From positions 5,851,177 through 5,915,176 of the forward strand of contig NC_059398.1 in assembly GCF_905220565.1 (NCBI RefSeq): a stretch of 64,000 nucleotides of DNA. Reading direction: 5' to 3'. Positions 32,234 through 43,978 of the stretch are shown one piece after another. Below the pieces are notes generated by a model. That model ran no database searches. It saw only the letters and a program-made list of their open reading frames with translations, and was not told the origin of the DNA. Position numbers and translations under genes: made by a program. The stretch's first letter is position 1; each line of letters starts with the position of its first letter. Source of the stretch: Melitaea cinxia (taxonomy: Eukaryota; Arthropoda; Insecta; Lepidoptera; Nymphalidae).

Positions 32234-34178
32234 GCCCTGTTTTAGAAGCTTGCTTAGCGAGTCAAGCTACAGAAATGAAAACAAAAAACTTGTTTTAAGT
32301 CACCGTCACAAGCCTCTTTATTTTTGTTACTACTTTCTAAATGATTTATCAAAAAGAGTTTCAGACCTTTTCAATTACTATACAGTTTCTCATAAATGTT
32401 TTGTAAAATATCAATTATTTGATATATCTTCTATACTAATAAAAGGAGAGCCGTTTTTTTCGGTTGTACTGCAAAAACTACTAAGTCGACCGGAATAATA
32501 CTTATACCATAGGATGCAGCCTGTTACGGAGAAGGTTTTAGTTTATGATATGTTGGTGATTACTTATCGAGTAAAAAATATGAACAGATATATAGTCGCT
32601 ATATATTTATAAATTATTTACACAACACAAAAACAGGCTTATGGCTCACACAACACAGGCTTGTGTGAGCCATAAGCCTGTGTTGCCATTACCACCATAA
32701 TCATACAAAAAGCCACAAATATTAATAGATTTATACATAAATATCAAGAAATGTACCAGAACTATTTTAGAGTTTTTAGGCAGTTTAAATTCATGTCGTC
32801 GTAATCCATTTTTTTCTGTCTAGCTTAGTACGTTTTACGTACAATGGAAACTTATTTATAAATTTCATAAGAAGAGAACCTAGAATCTTTCCCTAACGAA
32901 TACCCAGTTTTAGCACATATCCAGAAGACTTTGTTTCGTTCATTGAAACTTGTTCAATTATTGTGTATATTTTTAACCATCAAGCAATATCAAAGCTTCT
33001 TATGTTATCATGCGACACATACATTTATGTAATATAGATTTTGTGTTCAACACAATCAAATGTCTTTTATTAAACGCAAAACAAATCTATAGCAGATTTT
33101 TCCGAAGTATTGTATATAACTTTAAAAGAGCCATTCTGTTAAAAAACAACCATTGGTAAAAACCCTTTTGTTCACTGTGAAGTATTCCTCCGTCATGGGA
33201 TATTAATGAACGCCTTTCTATACATATTATTACCGTTATTTTAGTGACAATATGTATATCTTTTTAGAAAATCAAAAAGAATACATCCCTCCTTTATACA
33301 ATAGAAAAATCATTGTTTTTTCAAAATAGATAACAATGAAGACACATATTATGAAGCGTATTGAGGGGTAATAAAATAATATTTGTCGTGGACTTTGTTA
33401 AGGTATGATATAACAATTAATGTTAACGTCTAACTCACATATTATGTACTAGCGGACCCGACAGACTTCGTTCTGTCAAAAAGATTTGGAATGTAGCAGT
33501 TTTTTGTTCGTACCTATTTTATAGTCGGCGCAAAAAATTCTATTGAACAGAACCACCTGATGATAGGCGGTGTGTGTGGTCCAGCTCGGGTGACCAAAGT
33601 ATCTTTGCTTCCACGAACTTTGGCCACCTTTCTGTGACCCACTAAAAAACCCCGACTGGGATATCTGCTAAATGGGCTTCAAACTAAGAGGCGAACTTAG
33701 GGTTCAAACCTGATTGGAAGATAATCTTAAGGGACAGTGGAAACCTAAAGGTAACAAATATTTAAAATTTGTGTGCCTCAATGACATAAAATAGAAATAG
33801 ACGGGTTATTAACTGACATAATTGTATTTAAAAGTGGCGCAAGTCTACGTCACAGAACGCACGACGCATCGTGCCCGATCGCGCCGATTTGGCCCGATAG
33901 TGTCGTGATATTAAATTAATAATTAATGATAATAAAACTCTTTTTTAACGCGATTTATTTGACATATGTAATGACTGAAAACTGATGCATTTTATGTCAC
34001 GTGCCGAAACTAAAACAAAAGAAATAATATCGCGAAGCCAACCAAAATAAAAATCAGTACTAACGATCAAGACATCTTACATTTTTTGACTATTCAATTT
34101 GGTCGGGTACGCGATATTATCAATTTTGTTGAGTTTCGGAACGGGACATTAGATCCTCCAACGCGAACACGCACACTG
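32234..34178. other. Intergenic, with a hairpin and repeat fragments
   Basis: Contains the 21-bp hairpin at 32633-32681, a Helitron-like edge at 33450 (CTAGCGGACCCGACAGACTT), and a less AT-rich stretch at 33540-33780 that looks like a retroposon fragment (GATGATAGGCGGTGTGTGTG). The rest is AT-rich with no recognised gene. Confidence 0.4.
32633..32681. repeat. Perfect 21-bp hairpin
   Basis: Arms 32633-32653 and 32661-32681 are exact complements (core GGCTTATGGCTCACACAA) with a 7-base loop. Confidence 0.9.
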
Positions 34179-34789
34179 TTTTTAACCGACGTCCAAAAAA
34201 GGAGGAGGTTCTCAATTCGACTGTATTTTTTTTTGTATGTTAGTTACATCAGAACTTTTGACAGGGTGGACCGATTTCGACAATTTTTTTTAATCGAAAG
34301 GTGGTGTGTGTCAATTGGTCCCATTTAAATTTATTTGAGATCTAACAACTACTTTTCGAGTTATATCTAATAATGCGTTATTACTTGACGCTTTTTTCGT
34401 CGACCTACGTTGTATTTATACCGCGTAACTTTCTACTGGATGTACCGATTTTGATAATTCTTTTTTTGGTGGAAAGGGGATATCCCTAGTTTGGTACCAT
34501 GATAAGGAAACTAGGATCTGATGATGAGATCCCAGAGAAATCGAGGGAAATTCTCGAAAATCCGCAATAACTTTTTACTGGGTGTACCGATTTTGATAAT
34601 TTTTAATTTAATCGAAAGCTGATGTTTATCATGTAGTCACATATACATTTTATCGAGATCTGATAACTACTTTTTAAGTAATCTTTGATAACGCGTAGTT
34701 ACTTGACTATTTTTTCGCCGATCTACGTTGTATTACTCTTCGATGTAATTGAAGTCGGTTTTTTTTCGTTTGCGAGCAAACACAATTAT
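34179..34789 (+). mobile_element. AACCGACTTC element, full length
   Basis: Starts TTTAACCGACGTCC and ends GCGAGCAAACACAATTA. About 610 bp, closely related to 3719-4325. Confidence 0.8.
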
Positions 34790-34954
34790 AATAGATATGA
34801 TTGAATTTGAACTTTGTGCAGCGATAATAAAGGGCAAATTGACTCTTTGACGTTAGGAACACACCTACATTGCTTAGACAACAGTGAGAGCTAGTAATTT
34901 AATATGAACTTTATTGAATAGCAATAAATTTAAAATTGTTTCTACATTTTAGTT

Positions 34955-35930
34955 AGAAAACGTTTGTATGGGAAAAAGAAAAGGGCTGTTTTTAGGGTTT
35001 TCCCGGAAATTATTCGAATTTTTCTGGGACCATCCTTGGACTTCAACGAATATTTAAAAAAAAGAATTGGTAAAATTGGTTCAGGCGTTATTGAGTTATG
35101 CGCTTACCGACACATTTTGCGATTCATTTTTATATTATATATGATGAAGCGGGATGTGTGATAAATATTAGGTCACTTTTGCTCTAGTGAACATAGTGTC
35201 TAGCAGATGAGAGGTTCTTCCTCAGGTAGGTTCGTCCTCTCTGTAGGATAGGGTTACACTCCTGTTTAATTGTGAAGTTCATTCATAGAAATGTTCTTAT
35301 ACAATTTTACTGCTATACTTTACATATACTTTCGTTTTCAATTATTTTTTAAATAGTTGACAGTAGGTCCCGAACGTCTACAAACTTTCGTGGTCCGGGA
35401 ATAACTGTCATACACAGACTATTACTATTATTGACTTACCATCTACTATTCGACGTCATTTTAAAATATTTATTTTATATATTGTTTATTGTTAGTTTTG
35501 TGACATTTGCTTAATCGCTATTTGAATAACTGATTTAATATTTGTTAACTATATATTTTTTAATTCGATTATTCATTTTATTATACATATTTACAATTAA
35601 CAACTTCAGAACTAAATATTTACAGATAGCTATGGTACAAATCATGTCCGCATGGAATCGTGCCAAGAATCCTGACAGCGTTTCCCCATTGAATCGCTAG
35701 TCACCAGTGAAGGCAATAAGGCGAGGAGTTATCTCTTTTAAAAAATTTCTATTCCAAGGTCCAACTTTCGACTACAAACTATATTGAATTAACTTATAAT
35801 ATGCATATGGTGTTAACCTACACGAGTTTCGCACTTATTGTTAGATTACGCATAATATTATCCTCTGTTTTGTAATGAATGTTTCAGTGTAATAACTACT
35901 GGTAGATCAATAAATAAATCTGAACAATTC
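34955..35930. repeat. Retroposon and repeat remnants
   Basis: 34965-35160 carries a TTTTCCCGGAAATTATTCG / GGCGTTATTGAGTTATGCG block common in lepidopteran repeats. 35450-35920 is related to 28640-28945 (TTTGCTTAATCGCTATTTG, TAATGAATGTTTCAGTGTA). No functional frame. Confidence 0.45.
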
Positions 35931-36097
35931 AATCATAAAGAAAGCATCTGGATGGCCTCCACTAAAATATAATATTTGACTTTCCAAGTATTTATTTGAA
36001 ATGATCCGTTAGCTATTTTGACTATTCCAAAGTCGTCGATGAGTAATACCGTAGTGGTTTGCCATTGTTTACACATATTTCAAGCAATTGTATTATA

Positions 36098-36185
36098 TAT
36101 AAACAGACGGACAACGGTTAGACGTTCAAACGTAGATAAGGAAAAGCGCTAAGTAGACGTTGTGCTCTGTGCAGGCGTGTAGCAA
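36098..36185 (+). promoter_or_regulatory. Core promoter and non-coding first exon of acidic protein gene 3
   Basis: TATAAACAG at 36098 is followed, 30 bases on, by the initiator GTTCAAACGTAGATAAGG (36124), and the exon ends GCAA|GTGAGT at 36185. It aligns with gene 1 across TATAAACAGAC, GTTCA, CGCTAAGT and CGTTGTG. No ATG is present. Confidence 0.6.
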
Positions 36186-36611
36186 GTGAGTTAATCATAT
36201 TTTCGCATTAATTTAGTTGTGCTTAAGTGAAAAGGTTCTAAATCGTTCCCTTTCTAATTACAAATGTAATTTTTTGAAGTACAACTTCTTTACGCACATT
36301 TGACTTGGAGTAAGCTAAAAGCTATTAGTAAATGCGTGATGAAAGCGCTACGAAAAGTGTGATCGGGCGAGGTGAACGGAAGTTGAGAGGGAGATATAAG
36401 CTAGACGGAGTTAAAAAAGTTTTACTTCAGCCGTGTGGTCTAAAGTACACTCGTTTTTTTCCTAAGCACAGTGTGTCTTATTGCTAACGAGGATTTGATA
36501 AAAAAGTGGTATAAAAGTCCGAAGAACTAAATGAAATTGTTCGAACTGCTTGTAAATCATCATTAAAAAAGTTTAAGTATATAATAGAGCATTCGCATAC
36601 ATATTCAGGCT

Positions 36612-36750
36612 GTAACATCAAGGTTGCCTGGAAGAGATTGCTTTGAAGCAATAAGGCTGCCTTTTGTACATTTTTCTACTAATTATTGTTAATATTGCTT
36701 GTTTATTTTATTTCTTGTTTGATGTACAGTAAAGTGTAAATAAATAAATA
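36612..36750 (+). mobile_element. LINE 3'-end fragment
   Basis: TTGCCTGGAAGAGATTGC, AAGCAATAAGGCTGCCTTTT and GATGTACAGTAAAGTG, ending in (AAAT)n. The same family lies in reverse at 25264-25340. Confidence 0.65.
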
Positions 36751-36761
36751 AATAACATCCT

Positions 36762-37062
36762 AATGCTTGGCATAGGCCTCTTTCTCCATATAGTAGAAGG
36801 ATTGGAGCTTAATTCACCACCCTACTCCACTGGGGATTGGCAGATATGTTCCTTACTATGAGTAACGATCGCTATCAGGTATTTATGATAACAGCTGGGA
36901 CCAACGGCTTATCTTGCTTTCCAAGGCATGGTGAGGAGACCCACAAGGAGAAACATATAAACCCGAAAGTAATATTTGTATATCCACTCCGAGCGGGAAT
37001 CGAACCCACAATCTGTCGGTGTTTTAGGCGAATACTCGTACAACTACACCATAGAGGTTTAA
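36762..37062 (-). mobile_element. tRNA-headed SINE
   Basis: Minus-strand copy of the family at 54269-54590: GGGATTGGCAGATATGTTCC, CGCTATCAGGTATTTATGAT and a tRNA-like end GGGAATCGAACCCACAATC. It lies in the first intron of gene 3. Confidence 0.7.
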
Positions 37063-37583
37063 TATTACAGTAACTTTTATAGTTCTATTTTGTTATGTTT
37101 TCTTTTACGTAATATTTGAGAGTTTGTTAATAAAATTAGTATCTAGTTTCCTGTAAATACTTATTATTGAATAGTAAGATTGCAGAAATATTTCTAAGTT
37201 TAAATGAATCCTAGCTATATCGATTTATCGCTCCTGAAATCCCCTGCATACTAAATTTCATGAAAATCGTTGGAGCCGTTGCCGAGATTCAGATTCTATA
37301 TCTAATATATAAAATTCTAGTGTCGCGGTGTTTGTAGTTAAACTCCTCCAAAACGGCTTGACCGATTCTCATAAAATTTTGTGTGCATATTGGGTAGGTC
37401 GGAGAATTGAACAACATCTATTTTCATCCCCCTAAATGTTAAGGGTAGTCCATCCCTAATTTTTTTTAATTAATAGATAAATTATTTATTTTTTATTTTA
37501 TTATGATTTGGCTTTGAAAAATACATACAACTCTAAATTTTCATCCTTCTACCACCAACCCCTATTTTTAAATAGCGTGTAGC

Positions 37584-37584
<1 letters not shown>

Positions 37585-37621
<37 letters not shown>
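37585..37621. repeat. (TA)n microsatellite
   Basis: About 18 TA units. Confidence 0.95.
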
Positions 37622-37624
<3 letters not shown>

Positions 37625-37994
37625 AGAATTGCTCGTTTAATAGTATTAGATAAGTATAATTTCTTTAAACATAATTTTTTACCATTTTTTAATCTTCAAA
37701 TTAAAGTATGAACAGTTTATACAACAAAAACGAATTGAAAAAAAAAAATAGTTGTATTGTTTTCAGTGTCTAGTACAAAGTATTTGCACCATACAGCTGA
37801 TTGGTTATATGGTATTGTGGGATTTTCAGTAATTTATTCTCTGCATTGGTTGCTCTTGGTACGATTTCGTGCATCCAGTTTCTCCTTAAGCTGCTTGGTA
37901 TGCTGTATAAAGCTCAGTTCAATATTATGATATTGTAGTAGTATATAGTTCACCCCATAGTAATATCGCTCGAATGTCATCAAATACTTATTTA

Positions 37995-38215
37995 TTTAGA
38001 ATAATACACTTAGCTCTATTAAACACAATTGGCTTGACGGGTCCTGGACCGTGTCTTGGCAAACGCAGTGTGGGACGTCCTCCGGCCCGTTGGACCGACG
38101 ATCTACGTAAGATTGCCGGTGTAAGCTGGATGAGGATTGCGGAAAACCGGGATGTCTGGCGCAAACTTGGGGAGGCTTATGTCCAGCAGTGGACTGCAAT
38201 AGGCTGAGCTGATGA
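37995..38215 (+). pseudogene. RTE-type LINE, 3' end with ORF2 C-terminus
   Basis: The frame reads GKRSVGRPPARWTDDLRKIA, then SWMRIAENRDVWRKLGEAYV and QQW, the C-terminal block of RTE ORF2, followed by the typical end CTGAGCTGATGATGG. 5'-truncated fragment inside the first intron of acidic gene 3. Confidence 0.85.
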
Positions 38216-38695
38216 TGGCTTGCTATACTATACGGATTTGAGCGATAGGTTCTGTGCGCTGTAGATACTGAAGTCTAAATATTATATGATTTAAATACTC
38301 ATTAAAAAGTAGTATTGATAGTTTTTCATGGTACACAAGTCATTGAAAGATTCTAATATGTATATTTGTACTAAGTAAAGGAATATTACCTTTGCTAAAT
38401 CATCTTATTTTGTTAATAACGTTTATATTGTTCCCAGAAATTTTATGTACACTTGATATTTGTGTCATATGATGTCATTGTTGATATAATTTAATATTGT
38501 TTACCGTGTTTTGCTTAAGTAATGTCAAATAAGGTAAATTACTTACTAAAATGTTTTAGTTGTATGTTTAGGCAAACATATCAGTCTAATATCGTTGACA
38601 CTTCTCCAAAATTATAATATTCACATGTTTTAAATCTGAAAGAAAAGCCTAAGGCATCGTAATATAATGGTCACTTATTCTATATACTATCTATA

Positions 38696-38994
38696 TCTAT
38701 ACAAATAAATAAAATTGGAGTGTCTGCTTGTCTAATATTAAAATAAGCGCTTTTTACTGAATGTATATAGATGTAGGTATACACGGTACATATACTAAAA
38801 TAACATTTTTTTACAAGTTTTGTCTGTCTGTCTGTTTGTTCCGACTAATCTCTGAAACGGCTGGACCAATTTTGACGGAACACTAGCAGATCATGTAATA
38901 AGGAGTAACTTCGGCTACTTTTATCTTAGTTTTGCAAACTGAACAATAACTTTTTTGTTAAATTCCACGCGGACGAAGTCGCGGACACAGCTAG
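38696..38994 (+). mobile_element. Helitron-like non-autonomous element
   Basis: Starts TCTATACAAATAAATAAAAT and ends CGCGGACACAGCTAG followed by T, with a short GCGGACGAAGTCGC stem before the end. TC at the 5' end, CTAG at the 3' end, a subterminal stem and no clear duplication fit Helitrons. Relatives: 42398-42718, 55216-55533 (reverse), 11765-12674. Confidence 0.75.
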
Positions 38995-39182
38995 TCGTAA
39001 ATAAATCAATACCTGCGTTAAAAGTTGACTTACAACTAAGAAACATGATCTCACAGTTAAAATAAAGAAAATATTCTGAAATTCAGGTGTATATAATATC
39101 TACATTCATTCAAATAAATAATCTCAAAGTTATCTATAAATACAAATTAATTAATTAATAATTTATCTTTTGTAACAGAAAA

Positions 39183-39386
39183 ATGGCAGATAAATGCGGC
39201 CGTGTCGACAAACCCGTTGAATTGGATGACCAGATTAAAGAAAAAGTAGTCGCAGAAGAAAAAGCCGCAGATATCGATAGCTCAAAAGTAAATTCTTTCA
39301 GTCAGACTAATTATGTCGTAGTCCCGGACAATTGTCTACCTGGACAACAACGAGGCGAAGATGGAATTTGCCGGGATGTGTTTTAA
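39183..39386 (+). CDS. Small acidic C-x11-C protein, gene 3
   Basis: A 67-residue protein whose exon starts at a TTGTAACAG acceptor (first base 39179) four bases before the ATG. N-terminal module MADKCGRVDKPVELDDQIKE, then EKVVAEEKA, and the C-terminal block VVPDNCLPGQQRGEDGICRD followed by VF; the two C-terminal cysteines are 11 apart as in gene 1. A poly(A) signal AATAAA lies at 39435. The paired non-coding exon is at 36126-36185, leaving a 3-kb intron filled with repeats. No signal peptide is visible. It is followed 1.4 kb later by a convergent minus-strand exon (40815-40875), an arrangement repeated at gene 4. Function unknown. Confidence 0.7.
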   Translation: MADKCGRVDKPVELDDQIKEKVVAEEKAADIDSSKVNSFSQTNYVVVPDNCLPGQQRGEDGICRDVF

Positions 39387-39723
39387 ACAACAGATGATTT
39401 CTTAATATTCTTTCGAGTTTTAAATTTTCGGATTAATAAATTATAAATATTTTTAGAAATAAATATGTACATGTATTATTTATTCTATTGTGTTTTTGGA
39501 CGCTGTTATAAAAACTGATTATGATTTATTTAAATCTAATTAAATTAAGATATCATTCAATTGTTTATTTTTATTTACCTGCCTATTGTACCTACTTATA
39601 TACCTTTCCTCATATAAAACGCAATTAATTCTTTATTTAAAATTATACATATGTGTTTTGTTAAGAAAAAGTTATCATTTTTACTAAAAAATATTACAAT
39701 TTATGTACATTTGTATATAAACA

Positions 39724-39930
39724 CTAGCTGACCCCGCAAACGTTGTTTTTCCATATATGTTATTAACCAAATTAATACACCCCCACCTATAAATTAGGCG
39801 TAAGAAGATGTTGGCCGATCTTCAGACTTACCCGATTTAAAAAATCGCCAAACAAAATTTTAAAAAATCGGTCCACTCGTTTCGGAGGAATGTTGTTACT
39901 AACATTGTGATACAAGACTTTTATATATAA
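39724..39930. repeat. Interspersed repeat (pair with 4590-4780)
   Basis: CTAGCTGACCCCGCAAACG, AAATTAGGCGTAAG and TCGGTCCACTCGTTTCGGAG match the order of blocks at 4590-4780. Confidence 0.55.
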
Positions 39931-40219
39931 GATTTCGGTTATAAAATTGTCTGAAATAATGCTGGTTTTCTTTCACCGTGTTGTACAAATTCAAAAGAAA
40001 GTATTTGCGTTAGCATAATAGTTTTCATTGAAAGTAATATAACGTAGCAGTCGAAAAAAATAATCAATTCAATACGTCCTATTAGGAATTACTCATAAAG
40101 GAATCGTCAGATTTCAATAAAAATTAAATGGCAAAACACGAAAAGCACCAGCTTAAAATTAGAAAAAAGGATCATAAAAATCGGTGCATCCAGTAAAAAA
40201 TTATGAGGAAGTAGAAATA

Positions 40220-40495
40220 AAATAATTGTGTTTACTTGTAAATGACAAAAAACCAACTTCAATTACATCGACATACTTGTCGACGTTTAGAATTACAACG
40301 TAGGACGACAAAAAATAGTCAAGTAAATACGCATTATAAGAGATAACTCAAGGCCTCGTCACAAGCACCCGCTTCCAAAATTAAAAAAAGAATTATCAAA
40401 ATCAGCACAACGAGTAAAAAGTTATAGGCAACTAATACTCATAAAAATACATTTGAATTAAGAACTTCCTTCTTTTTTGAATTTGGTTAAAAATC
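40220..40495 (-). mobile_element. AACCGACTTC-type element, decayed
   Basis: ATAATTGTGTTTACTTGTAA, AACCAACTTCAATTACATCG and TTTTTTGAATTTGGTTAA are diverged versions of the element's ends and inner blocks. Confidence 0.55.
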
Positions 40496-40814
40496 TCATT
40501 GAAGATAGTTAATGCAGCTATTTAAAAAAAAGTATAAAAAATAAATATATAATATGAATATGACCAAAACAATTATGTTATATTGTGGTTTCTTAGATAT
40601 ATTGTTAACATAAATGTAGAAATCTACTTATATCGCTAATAGATGTGTAATAAAAACGGCCATTTCTAATAATAATTAACGATCATTTATTTTATTAAAT
40701 ACTCATTAATATAATTACATAATAATTTTAATCTAATTTCTTTATTACGAAACATAAAAGCTATATTTTTTTTTCTATAACTCACAAAATATTCTTGATA
40801 TTTGTATAGATAAA

Positions 40815-40875
40815 TCATAAATAACCCAAAGTTGCGTAAGTTTTCACAAACGGAGCGTCATTTTCACAGGAATTT
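40815..40875 (-). CDS. Terminal coding exon of an unidentified gene (Q1)
   Basis: On the minus strand a TTTTACAG acceptor is followed by one base and 19 codons reading NSCENDAPFVKTYATLGYL, then TGA. The homologous exon at 45394-45454 differs from it mainly at third codon positions, which argues that this frame is real and under selection. A poly(A) signal (AATAAAG, about 40736-40742) and alignable 3' UTR follow in both. The upstream exon was not identified. A TATA-containing stretch at about 41309-41315 followed by an ATG at 41276 on the same strand could be its promoter, but none of the donors tested there keeps the frame. The protein is not recognised. Confidence 0.55.
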
Positions 40876-41599
40876 CTGTAAAAGAAAATAAAATATATCA
40901 GTATCGTAAAATGAACTGATAATTTAACTCTTTAAAATATGACATATTACTGCTTATAACTTAGGAAAAGACTATTTGATTACCATTACAAAGGGTCAAA
41001 ATGAATGTCCTTTTTTTTTGTAAGAGACTAACGCGATTGTCATTTAGAAAATCCTTATATTTCGACGACGTCGTAAATAACTAAATGTTTATCATAAGCA
41101 ACATGTCAAAGTCCGTTATCCATTCTTTGTCTTGGGTAACTTATAAAAAACGATACGTAGAAAAGGGAAAACAAGTGTACGCAACGACAAAACAAACATA
41201 GCATACACCCAAACGCCAGAGATGCGTTTAGTTACCACTTTATGAGTAACTTCAACGTGGTCACTTTTACGCATGCTGCTGAAAGTGACTTGATTGATTT
41301 GTGTTCTATATAGCTTTATAGTTAATTTAAATGTTTCTAGGGACTAAACATACAATTTGTTATAACTTATAGTATATACCTATTATTATGTTAATATAAA
41401 ATATAATCTTATCAATTAACTATCAAGAGAAAGTCAACAATAGGTACAATAATACTTATAAAAATATTATACAATAAGTTAATGTTTCCTATTCAGTGAT
41501 ATTTTGTACTTGATAGAATTAACCATCTTTCGTATGTACTGCAGAAACTTTAAGTAAAAATATTTTCTAATTAAATGAAAATGTATATTTAGACAAACT

Positions 41600-41840
41600 A
41601 GTGATCGCTCAGTGGTCGAAATTCGACCATAATTTAACCACAGACTTTAAAAATAAACAAAAGAGTATATATATACCTATGTATGTATGTGTGTGTCAAT
41701 TACAAGGTAGTGTGTGTAATGTTTTTTATTGATTTAATGAATTTTTTCTCTCTATAAACTATAAGTGTGGAAAATTTCATATCCTCCGTATAAGCAAGTT
41801 TCGTAAAAAGGAGTACAAAGGTTTTGATTTACTTATTAAT
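41600..41840 (+). repeat. Interspersed repeat, uninterrupted copy (empty site)
   Basis: Reads GGTCGAAATTCGACCATAAT, TGTGTGTAATGTTTTTTATTG, CTATAAACTATAAGTGTG and TTTCGTAAAAAGGAGTACAA. The copy at 56870-58170 has the same blocks but is split by two AACCGACTTC elements. Confidence 0.75.
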
Positions 41841-42397
41841 ATATATATTTAGAGTAATATATAGATTTAGAGTAATCAATTATATTTACAACTTCTAGGA
41901 ATAACAATTGGAATCGATCGTGCGACACACACGACCGGTCTGCTGCAACTTCAGACTCCTGATTGCATAGTATATATAGCATAGTCTCATTTTTAACCTA
42001 TCTTTGAGAAATACTTATTGCGAGTTCCATAGCATGTTAAGTGACCTTAAACTTTTGGACTAGTCCATCGTCAGTGTCCACGTCTCTCCGCCGTATATCA
42101 ATACAGACAAGACTCATTGATCGAAGACAAAATAATTCTAACTGTAAACTAAAAAAATAATAACTGTAATTAAGATTATAATTATTATAATTAAGATTAA
42201 TACAAGTAAATGCCGTAACAGGAAATTTCTATCTCGTTTCGCATAAAATGAAGTGACAATTCTGTTAACATTAGTAACCGACATGTTTTATTACAATTTT
42301 TACTTGCTAACATTCTAACAGTTTGTTTGTTAAGCAAATTTTTTTTATATTTTACTCGTTTTTTAATTACTTACGTAAGTAGGTACTTTTTAATTTA

Positions 42398-42718
42398 TCC
42401 ATACAAATAAATAAAATTGTAGTGTCTGTTTGTAATATTAAAATAACCGCATTTTACTAAATGCTTATGGATGTATACACGGTACATATACCAAAATAAC
42501 ATTTTTTACAATTTTTGTCTGTCTATCTGTTTGTTTGTTCCGGTTAATCTCCGAAACGGCTGGACCGATTTTGACGGTACTTATACTGGCAGATAGCTAA
42601 TGTAAGAAGGAGTAACTAAGGCTACTTTTATTTTAGAAATTGATTTATTTTATAACTTTGCGAATTGAAAAACAACTTTTGTTAAATTCCACGCGAACGA
42701 AGTCGCGGGCATAGCTAG
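42398..42718 (+). mobile_element. Helitron-like non-autonomous element, intact
   Basis: Starts TCCATACAAATAAATAAAAT and ends GTCGCGGGCATAGCTAG|T. It is used here as the uninterrupted reference for the split copy at 11765-12674. Confidence 0.75.
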
Positions 42719-42879
42719 TATATAATAATTCTGTTTCGATTATATTAGAGACTGTGTGATAAGTGTTACAAGTAGAAGATAAAATATACACAGATTTGTA
42801 TAAAAAATAGAGTCTAATGTTATTAAGGACTATTGAATATCAATTTATAAAGGAAGTAACTTTATGCCAAGCAATATTC

Positions 42880-43978
42880 ATTACTCGTAGCTGTCCATCA
42901 GCGTGAAACGTTAAGTGCAGCGTTATTTTCACTGAGCAAATCATACAATGGTATATAATCATCAAGTGCCACTTTTTCACATTATTTGAAAAGAGTTGTT
43001 GTGAATCTAGTAATGTGTGCTAGGAAGTTTGTTTTCATACTTCTTTTTCTAAATGTCGTAAAATTGTATGTAATATTGCATCATCATCCTGTTATATCTT
43101 TCACTTAACCTTTTTTGTTGATCTCATTGTACAAGGGTACTGTGTGGTTACGGCTGTAAGAATATAACCACACCCTCTCTTCCCGTGGGTGTCATAAGAG
43201 GCGACTAAGGGATAACACAGTTCCACTACCACATTGGAACTTAAAAAGTCGACCGATGGCGGGATAACAATCCAACTACTGGCTTTGAAATACAAAGGCC
43301 GAAGACGAGTAGCAGCATCTTCGGTGCGACAAAGCCAGCCCCGCGGTCACCAACCGGCTTGCCCAGCGCGGTGACTATGGGCAAAACACATGAGTTCACG
43401 CCAATTTTGGCCATTTTTTTAAAAATACAATTTAATTATAAAATATATTTTCCATTTTTACCATTAATCAAAGTGTGCTTATATGCCTGCGTTTATTAAA
43501 TTTAAAGAATAAAAGGAACTTCTAGTTTTATCATAATATCGCGTCAATACTAGCTGTGCGGCGCGGTTCCACCCGCGTCAATTTGAGAAAAAAAGATATT
43601 AAAATATTATATTGTCTATAGCCTTCATCGGTAATTAATTAGTTAATTCTATACTTCATTATTAATTTAAAGTTTTACGTTCAGTTATTCAAATTATATT
43701 AATATATCCTTTATTTATTATTTTATTTTGTTCTTGAAATTTAGTTTTCAAATTACCAAATTTTATTACAGTTATATTGCTATAATAGTCATATTGTTTT
43801 TCCTTATGAATTAGAACAAATGAAAGCGAAGATAGCTGCAGGAAAAGGCACAAAACAAAAACACACTGTTGTAGATTTGCCTGATCATTTGCAAAACAGA
43901 AATATGATAATTGTGCTACCAAATTGCCAGCCTGGAGAATCTTTAAACGCTGATGGCGTATGTCGCGATATTTTTTAA
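42880..43978 (+). pseudogene. Small acidic C-x11-C protein, gene 4 (decayed)
   Basis: The exon 43772-43978 begins at a TTATTACAG acceptor and keeps HIVFPYELEQMKAKIAAG and the end LPNCQPGESLNADGVCRDIF with the 11-residue cysteine spacing. The position of the family start codon is lost (ATT in place of ATG) and the following few bases carry a small deletion; the next in-frame ATG (43820) would give only 52 residues without the N-terminal module. A degenerate first exon at about 42900-42968 (CGTTAAGTGCAGCGTTATTTTCA) ends ATCAAGTGCC where gene 1 has ATCAAGTAAGTGCC, so the splice donor has been deleted. Both defects suggest a pseudogene, although the C-terminal coding block is intact. Confidence 0.6.
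43137..43416 (+). mobile_element. RTE-tailed (Metulj-like) SINE, 3' end missing
   Basis: From CTGTGTGGTTACGGCTGTAA to GAGTTCACGCCAATTTTGGC, matching 63539-63810. The final ~70 bases are absent. It lies in the region that would be the intron of acidic gene 4. Confidence 0.8.

Noticed and set aside
41276..41310. TATA box and ATG on the minus strand as first exon of Q1
   Set aside because: None of the GT donors tested in this stretch joins in frame to the Q1 exon, so the link is unproven; noted only within the Q1 entry.
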